The notes beneath the pieces were generated by a model. The model had not been told where the DNA came from. It searched no databases and saw only the letters and a program-made list of their open reading frames with translations. From assembly GCA_963704535.1 (NCBI GenBank), contig OY969916.1:186001-250000 (forward strand): DNA of 64,000 bases, in the 5' to 3' direction. The position numbers and the translations under genes were made by a program. Source of the stretch: G963704535 sp963704535 (GTDB taxonomy: Bacteria; Chloroflexota; Chloroflexia; Chloroflexales; Roseiflexaceae). Positions 16,911 through 24,899 of this stretch are shown piece by piece (positions within the stretch are counted from its first letter, which is position 1; the number at the start of each line of letters is the position of its first letter).

Positions 16911-18242
16911 ATGAGCGACCCACGTGACGCGCTGTACACCACGCCGGCGATGGCGGCGGTTTTCGCGCCGGAGGCCCACGTGCGGCAGTTGCTGGCCTTC
17001 GAGGCGGCGCTGGCGCGGGCCGAGGCGCGGGCCGGCGTGATCCCGCCCGCTGCGGCCGAGGCGATCACGGCCAGCGCCCAGATCGAGCGGTTCGACGTCC
17101 CGGCGCTCTACCGCGAGGCGGCGCGGGCCGGCACCCTGGCCATCCCACTGGTGCGCGCCCTCACCGAGTGCGTGGCCGAGGCGGGCCGCGCCTACGTCCA
17201 CTGGGGCGCCACCAGCCAGGACGCGATCGATACGGCGCTGGTCTTGCAGATGCGCGAGGGGCTGGCGCTGCTGGAGGCCGACCTGCTGCGCCTGTGCGCC
17301 GCCTGCGCCGAGCTGGCTGGTCGCCACCGCGCCACGCTGATGGCCGGGCGCACGCTGCTCCAGCAGGCGCTGCCGATCACCTTCGGGCTGAAGGCGGCGC
17401 GCTGGCTGGCGCTGGCCGTGCGCCAGGTACAAGCCGTACGGGACTGCCGGCGGCACCTGGTCGTGCAGTTCGGCGGGGCGGCCGGCACGCTGGCGGCGCT
17501 GGGCGACCGAGGGCTCCAGGTCGCGGAGTTGCTGGCGGCCGAGCTGGGGCTGAGCCTGCCGGACCTGCCCTGGCACGCCGAGCGCGATCGGGTGGCGGCC
17601 ATCGCCGCCGCGCTGGGCGTGCTGGCCGGGTCGATGGCGAAAATCGCCCACGATATCGTGCTCCTGGCGCAGACCGAGGTCGGCGAGGCGAGCGAGGCCA
17701 GCGAAGCCGGCAAGGGCGGCTCCTCGGCGATGCCGCATAAGCGCAACCCGGTGGATGCGACGCTGGCGCTGGCCGCGTCCCGGCTGGCACTGGGCCAGGT
17801 GCCGGTGGTGCTGGCGGCGATGGCCCAGGAGCACGAGCGGGCGGCCGGCGGCTGGCAAGCCGAGTGGCAGGCGCTCCCCGACCTGTTCCGCTACACGGCC
17901 GGGGCGGCCGCACGGGTGGCCGAGGCGCTGGCGGGGTTGGAGGTCGACGCCGGGCGGATGCGGGCGAACCTGGAGTTGGGCGGCGGCCTGCTGATGGCCG
18001 AGGCGCTGACCATGGCGCTGGCGCCGCACTTGGGACGGCCGGAGGCCCAACGGCTCGTCGGGCAAATCAGCGCCCGCGCTACATCCGAGGGCCGCACGCT
18101 GCACGAGGCGGCGCTGGCGAACGCACAGGTCGGCGCCACACTTGACCCCACCGAGATCGAGTGGGCGCTGGACCCGGCGGGGTACCTGGGCAGTGCGGAG
18201 GTGCTGATTGAGCGGGCGTTGGAGGCGTATCGCGGGCTGTGA
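16911..18242 (+). CDS. pcaB: 3-carboxy-cis,cis-muconate cycloisomerase PcaB
   Basis: The 443-residue member of the fumarase/aspartase superfamily has the signature GGSSAMPHKRNPVDA at about 274-288, plus VHWGATSQDAIDTAL and TLMAGRTLLQQALPITFG. It lactonises the ring-opened product of PcaGH. ATG 16911 lies 12 bp after pcaG, so pcaH-G-B are one transcription unit. Genes for the last steps (pcaD, pcaIJ, pcaF) are not in the window. Confidence 0.92.
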   Translation: MSDPRDALYTTPAMAAVFAPEAHVRQLLAFEAALARAEARAGVIPPAAAEAITASAQIERFDVPALYREAARAGTLAIPLVRALTECVAEAGRAYVHWGATSQDAIDTALVLQMREGLALLEADLLRLCAACAELAGRHRATLMAGRTLLQQALPITFGLKAARWLALAVRQVQAVRDCRRHLVVQFGGAAGTLAALGDRGLQVAELLAAELGLSLPDLPWHAERDRVAAIAAALGVLAGSMAKIAHDIVLLAQTEVGEASEASEAGKGGSSAMPHKRNPVDATLALAASRLALGQVPVVLAAMAQEHERAAGGWQAEWQALPDLFRYTAGAAARVAEALAGLEVDAGRMRANLELGGGLLMAEALTMALAPHLGRPEAQRLVGQISARATSEGRTLHEAALANAQVGATLDPTEIEWALDPAGYLGSAEVLIERALEAYRGL

Positions 18243-18292
18243 GAAGCGCCGAGTTGGGGCCGCTCTCGCCAATGTAGATTTCCTAAATGTGC

Positions 18293-18385
18293 TATAGCAA
18301 ACCTATCTGAGTTGTAAAAGTGGTTAGGCTTTTCTGCGGGGGCTTCCCCCACACCCCCTTTTACGACTCATTTAGGAATGCTATA
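18293..18385. repeat. 93-bp imperfect inverted repeat at the left edge of the STAND island
   Basis: Arms TATAGCA...TGAGTTGTAAAAG and CTTTTACGACTCA...TGCTATA flank an inner hairpin (GGGGG-CTT-CCCCC). It differs in arm sequence from the main repeat family. It lies between pcaB and the STAND gene where composition changes from GC-rich to AT-rich. Confidence 0.65.
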
Positions 18386-19913
18386 TTCTTAAAGAGAAAT
18401 TTGCCCAACTTTTCTGGAAGGTGCCTATATGGAACCCTTAATCACTACTCTTGCGCTATTCGCAGTATCGTTGGCAGCACAAGCCTTTGGGGGTATTGTC
18501 GGCAACCGTGCAGATGCCGTGCTATGTGGTACATTCCAACACATTGCCAATCGTCTTCGCGACCAAGTCCCCGATAAGATCCCTGCCAATCACGATATTC
18601 AGCGTGCGGTACGTCGTGCATTCCTGCTGGCTACTATTACCATCTGCGAAGATTGCCTCACAGAGCTCAATCGCTCGGCGAAATGGTGGCAGGCTATTTA
18701 TCGTACGGAGACGGAAGAATCGCGATGGTTGCGTGATGTGCGGCGCAGTTTCATGCACGAGCTGGAATTTGTCGATCGCGCAGAGTACCTGCCACCGACT
18801 GTTGTTGAGGATGAACGTATCAGAGTATTGCTAACTCCATCGGCGAATAGCCTTGCAGAACGAACAGCTATCTTGAAAGCAACTCTATTTCAGGCGGTTA
18901 TCAATGAAACACGTCGCTTTGGTGAGCCACCAGAAATATTCATGAGATATGTGCAGGATTCAAACACTGGCTCTTCGGAACCGAAGCGGGTCGATTGGTT
19001 TAATCTACTGTCTGCCTTCTTTCTTGAGGAGTATAAACATAATGCTGTGCTAAGATCAGCTATTGATGGAAGTTTGCTTGCCGACCTTAGCTTTGAGATG
19101 AATCCTATTGACCTGAGTCAGTTCGAAGCGAAACTGGAACAACTCAGCGGTCCAATATTCGTTCGCCTGGATGGTATTGCTGTACAAATTCGCTCTTTGC
19201 AACATCAACAAGAAACTAGCTTTGCTGGCCTGGAAAGCGTACTCACGCAAACTCTACCGCAACTTCTCCTACTACCTGATATTCTCCAGCAACAGCAAGA
19301 GCTAAAGCTGCTTATTCAGGCGTTGCGCTTGCCTCAAGCACAGGCTCACCTAAAGAGGCCAATACTATCCCTAAGTACGGACGAGATAGAAACAATTCAG
19401 TCAAAGCGTGCACGCCTTCGGGCTCTGCGAGTGGAGCTTAACCTGATAGTCGAGCAATCGGCACAATTCGGACGCGTTCTGCCGCCTGCTCTTCAGGATG
19501 CAATTGCCGACACCGAACAACAATGCGATATCATAGATGAAGAAATTCGCCAGGAACTCATCTCGCAACTTTCTCCACTTCCGTTTCAAAGATATTCCAC
19601 CTTCATTGGTCGCGACGAGGAGAAGGCACGGCTGTTAACGATCTTAGCGAATCGCGAAGCATTTCCAATGGTGGCAATTGATGGGTTAGGCGGCAGTGGG
19701 AAAACAGCGCTGGCACGCGAAATCGCACGATTAGCGCTTGAACAACGTCAATTCTATGCGGTTGTCTGGGAGAGCGCTAAACCTGCTGAGTTTAGTGGCG
19801 GTCGTATGCAACAGATCTCAACAGCAGAGATAAATTTTGATACTCTCCTTGATAACATCGGACGTAAGCTGGGTTATTTTGATGTCATGAGCTGTAAATC
19901 AACAGATGATAAG

Positions 19914-21171
19914 ATTTGCTACCGTACAGAAAATATGAGCTGATCAAGCGGTAACGCATCTCGGTGGGCCAGAAGGAAATCAATGGGCATGGTATCCTGT
20001 TCGTCAGCGTAACCAAACGAGACGAATGGAGGGAAACCATGCACATCAACTTCCGTACCTATCGTACCATCAAACTGACCCTGGCGCAGGTTTTGCACAC
20101 CCGTGCCAACAGCCATGCCGAACAGCACCTTAACACCTTGAGCTTGCTGATTTGTGGCATCGTCAGTGCCCAGCATGTGCAGTTCGATAAGCTCGCCAGC
20201 CATGCCCCGATCAGAGGACGCAAGAATGAAAGCCTGATCACGCGCTTTCGGCGCTGGGTCAAGCACGACGCTATCACGCTGGAGGCGCTCTGGCTCCCGT
20301 TCGCCCGTGCGGTACTCTCCAGTCTGGCGCACCTGCCACTGACCATCCTGCTGGATGGAACCACCGCCGGGCGCGGCTGTGTGGTCTTGATGGCCAGCGT
20401 TCTCTATCGTCATCGCGCCATTCCGCTGCTGTGGACGGTGGTAAAGGGCAAGAAGGGCCATCTGCCTGAGGCGCTGCATTGCGCACTGATCGAGCAGCTT
20501 CAGGAGTTGATCCCGCCCGATGCGACCGTCACGCTGCTGGGCGATGGTGAGTTTGACGGCACCGAGTTGCAAACCAGATTGCGCGCGAGGAAGTGGGAGT
20601 ATGTCTGCCGCACTGCTACCAACATTCTGATCTTTGCTCAGGATGGGGTCTTCACGGTCGGTGATCTGCCGCTCTCGCGCGGTGAGGCTGTCGCCATCGC
20701 GGATGTGCGCATGACCGCCAAGCAGTATGGACCAATTCTGGTGATTGGGGTCTGGGACGCCAAGCAGCAGCAACCACTCTATCTGATCAGCTCGTTGAGT
20801 GATGCGGACGAGGCGGTCAAGCGCTATCGGATGCGCTTTCGGATTGAGTGCATGTTTGCCAATCATAAAAGTCGTGGGTTTCGGATTGACAAAAGCCATC
20901 TGGCCGCCCCCGAACGTCTGGCGCGGCTGCTGATCGCCACTGCTCTGGCCTATGTGTGGATTCATGCGGCCGCCGTGTTTGCCCAGGAGCAGGGATGGGT
21001 CGAACAATTTCATCGCAAAGATCGCTGTGACTTAGGCCTGTTTCAAATCGGGCTGCGCGCGATACAGTATGCACTACGTGAAGGGTTACGTGTTCCGGTC
21101 AGTTTCCGATTGCCCATAGACCCGCCCACTGCCTCACACATGGCGAACGGATTTTCTGTACGGTAGCAAAT
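19914..21171 (+). mobile_element. IS4-family insertion sequence, copy 1 (1,258 bp)
   Basis: Ends are ATTTGCTACCGTACAGAAAA and its complement, so terminal repeats are about 21 bp. The target duplication GATAAG is at 19908-19913 and 21172-21177. It is identical in length to copy 2, and I saw no difference between the two sequences. It splits the NB-ARC gene after the codons for TDDK. Confidence 0.95.
20039..21166 (+). CDS. IS4-family DDE transposase (copy 1)
   Basis: The 375-residue transposase starts at MHINFRTYR with GGAGGG at 20028-20033; an upstream in-frame extension is non-coding leader. Catalytic segments are LLDGTT (first Asp), LGDGEFDG (second Asp), and the exact IS4 signature Y-2-R-3-E-6-K in YRMRFRIECMFANHK. 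A long open frame on the opposite strand (19919-21013) is an antisense shadow. Confidence 0.93.
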   Translation: MHINFRTYRTIKLTLAQVLHTRANSHAEQHLNTLSLLICGIVSAQHVQFDKLASHAPIRGRKNESLITRFRRWVKHDAITLEALWLPFARAVLSSLAHLPLTILLDGTTAGRGCVVLMASVLYRHRAIPLLWTVVKGKKGHLPEALHCALIEQLQELIPPDATVTLLGDGEFDGTELQTRLRARKWEYVCRTATNILIFAQDGVFTVGDLPLSRGEAVAIADVRMTAKQYGPILVIGVWDAKQQQPLYLISSLSDADEAVKRYRMRFRIECMFANHKSRGFRIDKSHLAAPERLARLLIATALAYVWIHAAAVFAQEQGWVEQFHRKDRCDLGLFQIGLRAIQYALREGLRVPVSFRLPIDPPTASHMANGFSVR

Positions 21172-22490
21172 GATAAGAAGGAGATGGTGCGAACTATTCT
21201 TAGTACTGAACGGTATCTTGTTGTGGTCGACAATCTCGAAACGATTGATGGCTACCGTGATCTCGTGTATCAGTTTAGCGATCTATTTCGCTCTAGCAAG
21301 GCACTGCTCACAACCCGCGAAAAGGTTGCCGTTGTCCAAGACGTATATTCTGTTTCGCTACGCGGATTCACTGAAAACGAAGCAATTACCTTCTTGCGAT
21401 CATGGGCTTCACAACGTGGAGATCAAGCCCAAATCATCTACGATGCTCCAACCAAAGATCTCGCAGCTATTCATCAAGCGACCGGAGGGCTTCCACTTGC
21501 CATTGAGCTTGTTGCAGGTCAGGCAATGAATAGCTCGTTGGACGAAGTGTTGGAACGTCTACAGCAAGTCAATTATCATCACCTTGAGCATGTATCAAGC
21601 GATCAAGATGCGTATAATACGCTCTTCCGATTCATTTATCGCGATGCGTGGCGACAACTTTCGGATACAGCGAGATCTCTTCTCATCGATATAGGTACTT
21701 TTGACCTCAACGAGGGCGCTGATATGGATGAGTTAGAGCTGATGAGCGGCTTACCTGCGCGAGCAGTGTTTACAGCAACTGCCGAATTGGTAAACTTCTC
21801 GCTTGTACGCCGTACTATGATGGACGGAGTTACAAACTATGCGTTGCATCCACTAACATATTACTTCGTTCAAGCGGATCTGCCAGGAGCCTCACAATGA
21901 CTCTTTCAGTTGATGCAGGTTCGGAAGAAATTGCAGCACGAACGCATATCAGTGAAGCTCAACACGCACGGATGTTTTTAGTAAAGGTACAAGGCTGGAC
22001 CGCAGATTTTGTTACCACCCGTGCTGCCGAAGCGCTTCGGCAGATGGATCGCAAAATTAACAATGTTATATCCGCAGCACAGCGCGCCGGCGATGTAAAG
22101 CTCCTAAACCTTCCTGAGGTCGCTCGTGATTTTGCTCTTGTACTTTATGAGTACTACGACCTACGCGGTCGCTGGGATGACTGGCTAGTTCTTGGCGAAC
22201 AAGCCCTTGAAGTCTGCGATCGTCTTGGCGACACTTATAGCTGTAGTGATGCCTACGCGATGGTCTGTAACAGCTTAGGTGTTGCACAGCGTATGTTAAC
22301 GAACTATGCAGCGGCCCGATCCTACTTTGAGCGTGCATTACAACGAGCAGTCAGTGATCTAGCTCTTGCAGACACGCTCACAAATTTTGCAGACTTGGAA
22401 CGACTTGCTGGGAAAAGCGATGCTGCACTGAATGCGGCGCAAGCAGCACGAACCCATGCGCAACGTAGCGCCGATCCAAACCGTGAGGCG

Positions 22491-23748
22491 ATTTGCTACC
22501 GTACAGAAAATATGAGCTGATCAAGCGGTAACGCATCTCGGTGGGCCAGAAGGAAATCAATGGGCATGGTATCCTGTTCGTCAGCGTAACCAAACGAGAC
22601 GAATGGAGGGAAACCATGCACATCAACTTCCGTACCTATCGTACCATCAAACTGACCCTGGCGCAGGTTTTGCACACCCGTGCCAACAGCCATGCCGAAC
22701 AGCACCTTAACACCTTGAGCTTGCTGATTTGTGGCATCGTCAGTGCCCAGCATGTGCAGTTCGATAAGCTCGCCAGCCATGCCCCGATCAGAGGACGCAA
22801 GAATGAAAGCCTGATCACGCGCTTTCGGCGCTGGGTCAAGCACGACGCTATCACGCTGGAGGCGCTCTGGCTCCCGTTCGCCCGTGCGGTACTCTCCAGT
22901 CTGGCGCACCTGCCACTGACCATCCTGCTGGATGGAACCACCGCCGGGCGCGGCTGTGTGGTCTTGATGGCCAGCGTTCTCTATCGTCATCGCGCCATTC
23001 CGCTGCTGTGGACGGTGGTAAAGGGCAAGAAGGGCCATCTGCCTGAGGCGCTGCATTGCGCACTGATCGAGCAGCTTCAGGAGTTGATCCCGCCCGATGC
23101 GACCGTCACGCTGCTGGGCGATGGTGAGTTTGACGGCACCGAGTTGCAAACCAGATTGCGCGCGAGGAAGTGGGAGTATGTCTGCCGCACTGCTACCAAC
23201 ATTCTGATCTTTGCTCAGGATGGGGTCTTCACGGTCGGTGATCTGCCGCTCTCGCGCGGTGAGGCTGTCGCCATCGCGGATGTGCGCATGACCGCCAAGC
23301 AGTATGGACCAATTCTGGTGATTGGGGTCTGGGACGCCAAGCAGCAGCAACCACTCTATCTGATCAGCTCGTTGAGTGATGCGGACGAGGCGGTCAAGCG
23401 CTATCGGATGCGCTTTCGGATTGAGTGCATGTTTGCCAATCATAAAAGTCGTGGGTTTCGGATTGACAAAAGCCATCTGGCCGCCCCCGAACGTCTGGCG
23501 CGGCTGCTGATCGCCACTGCTCTGGCCTATGTGTGGATTCATGCGGCCGCCGTGTTTGCCCAGGAGCAGGGATGGGTCGAACAATTTCATCGCAAAGATC
23601 GCTGTGACTTAGGCCTGTTTCAAATCGGGCTGCGCGCGATACAGTATGCACTACGTGAAGGGTTACGTGTTCCGGTCAGTTTCCGATTGCCCATAGACCC
23701 GCCCACTGCCTCACACATGGCGAACGGATTTTCTGTACGGTAGCAAAT
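22491..23748 (+). mobile_element. IS4-family insertion sequence, copy 2 (1,258 bp)
   Basis: It has the same ends and orientation as copy 1. The target duplication GAGGCG is at 22485-22490 and 23749-23754. Copies lie 1,319 bp apart in direct orientation, so recombination between them would delete the end of the STAND gene and the start of the TPR gene. Confidence 0.95.
22616..23743 (+). CDS. IS4-family DDE transposase (copy 2)
   Basis: The 375-residue product is the same as that of copy 1, including the Y-2-R-3-E-6-K motif and both aspartate motifs. Identity of the two copies suggests recent transposition or gene conversion and an element that is still active. Confidence 0.93.
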   Translation: MHINFRTYRTIKLTLAQVLHTRANSHAEQHLNTLSLLICGIVSAQHVQFDKLASHAPIRGRKNESLITRFRRWVKHDAITLEALWLPFARAVLSSLAHLPLTILLDGTTAGRGCVVLMASVLYRHRAIPLLWTVVKGKKGHLPEALHCALIEQLQELIPPDATVTLLGDGEFDGTELQTRLRARKWEYVCRTATNILIFAQDGVFTVGDLPLSRGEAVAIADVRMTAKQYGPILVIGVWDAKQQQPLYLISSLSDADEAVKRYRMRFRIECMFANHKSRGFRIDKSHLAAPERLARLLIATALAYVWIHAAAVFAQEQGWVEQFHRKDRCDLGLFQIGLRAIQYALREGLRVPVSFRLPIDPPTASHMANGFSVR

Positions 23749-24417
23749 GAGGCGAAAGCAATCGAATATCTTGGATTAACGTATGTCTCGATAAAGCATT
23801 ACGATGAGGCCATTGAGTGGTACCGACAAGCGATCACGCTACGAGAACGGGCTGGAAACTTACGCCGTAAAGCTTTGACGCTAACGTTCCTTGCCTATGC
23901 TTATACTCAGCGAGGCGAACAGAACGACCTTCGAGCAGCGCTTGAGTGTTATAAGCAGGCTCATACGATCGATACACAACTGCTTAATATACAGGGACTT
24001 GCGCGTTATCAAGGTGACGTTGCGGCGCTGTATAATAAATTGGGTGAGTATCAGAAGGCGATAGAAAATTCTCAGCTTTCGTTAGCACGAAATGAGCAGC
24101 TCAAATTTTGGCGTGGGGCAGCTCTCAATCATGCACGGTTGATTGAAAGTTACTTGAAAATTGAGGACTATGAGCGGGCAGCCTATCACGTTGAACGACT
24201 AACAAGTATGTATATCCATCTTTCTCAATTCGATATTGTAATGACCAATATCTGCGCCATACTGCTAGATTTTGCGGAGCATGTCGGTAAGACCTATACA
24301 TTTACCCCTGCGCTACTCGCGTTGGCCGAGGTGGTCGCGCAACTCGCTGACGACCAAAGCGCGGGCATAAGAGTTCAGGGTTTACGGACACATTTTGCTT
24401 TGAATGGAGATAACTTT

Positions 24418-24849
24418 ATGTCACAAGTTGAGTGTATAAGCTGTCGTATTGCCGATGGTACTCTTGAGCCGATTGGTGGACTTGTATTCGAAGACTCACT
24501 CTGGGTAGTTAATCACCGCTTTCCACCAACACCTGTTATAGGATGGCTTATTTTGCAACCTCGACGCCACGTTGAATGGCTACATGATCTGACATTCGAG
24601 GAGCTGTCCAGTCTTGGACAAGTTGCAGCGCGTCTTACTGCGGCACTAACATCACTCATGCAGCCACGTAAAGTCTATATGTGTTTATTTGCGGAATCCC
24701 GAGAGTGCCCACACATTCATTTTCATATTGTTCCTCGTACCGACGATATTGAAGCGCGCGGGCCAGCGATTTTTGACTACCAATCAAACCCAAAACCTAG
24801 TAATGAGGAGATTTCTCGACTTGTTGAACAAGTTCGTAAACTCCTGTAG
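24418..24849 (+). other. Possible internal start for a stand-alone HIT protein (143 aa)
   Basis: ATG 24418 (MSQVECISC) is preceded by GGAG eight bases upstream, in frame with the TPR gene. The segment from here to 24849 encodes a complete HIT domain of normal size. It could be an internal translation start or a domain boundary only; the sequence cannot decide. Confidence 0.4.
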
Positions 24850-24899
24850 ACAAGTACCGACAGTGAAATCCGCGACTTTTGACATTAGCGAACCTTAGC

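Larger units (their letters stand above)
18429..21900 (+). pseudogene. STAND NTPase with NB-ARC domain, interrupted by IS4 copy 1 (ancestral 735 aa)
   Basis: The gene reads 18429-19913 and continues 21178-21900 once the insertion and one GATAAG target copy are removed; the junction then reads STDDKKEMVRT without loss of phase. Residues 4-25 are hydrophobic (a possible membrane helix), and 60-385 are helical with coiled-coil-like Gln/Leu stretches but no family I recognise. From about 388 an NB-ARC ATPase follows: FIGRDEE, Walker A GLGGSGKT (418-426), Walker B LVVVDNLE (507-514), TTRE, and GLPLA (about 598-603). STAND ATPases act as switches that oligomerise on sensing a trigger; many bacterial ones are antiphage. 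As sequenced, the first fragment lacks Walker B and is probably inactive. The stop overlaps the next gene by ATGA. Confidence 0.85.
21897..24849 (+). pseudogene. TPR protein with C-terminal HIT domain, interrupted by IS4 copy 2 (ancestral 562 aa)
   Basis: The gene reads 21897-22490 and continues 23755-24849; removing the insertion with one GAGGCG copy gives REAKAIEYLGLTYV in phase, inside a TPR. Residues about 100-400 are tetratricopeptide-like helices (AAARSYFERALQ, HYDEAIEWYRQAI, EYQKAIENSQLSL). Residues 420-562 are a HIT domain: CISC near its start (possible Zn), then PRRHVEWLHDLT and the triad H518-I-H520-F-H522 in PHIHFHIVPR. HIT enzymes hydrolyse nucleotide phosphoramidates or dinucleotides, or transfer nucleotides. 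The TPR part probably senses a ligand or partner for the upstream STAND ATPase. The disruption falls before the HIT part, which could still be made from an internal start. Confidence 0.85.

Noticed and set aside
16203..18272. Long minus-strand open frame of 689 codons
   Set aside because: It is antisense to pcaG and pcaB, has no family features and its composition is the mirror of high-GC coding DNA.
19919..21013. Minus-strand 364-codon frame inside the IS4 copies
   Set aside because: It is antisense to a transposase with complete DDE and YREK motifs; its presence in both copies only reflects copy identity.
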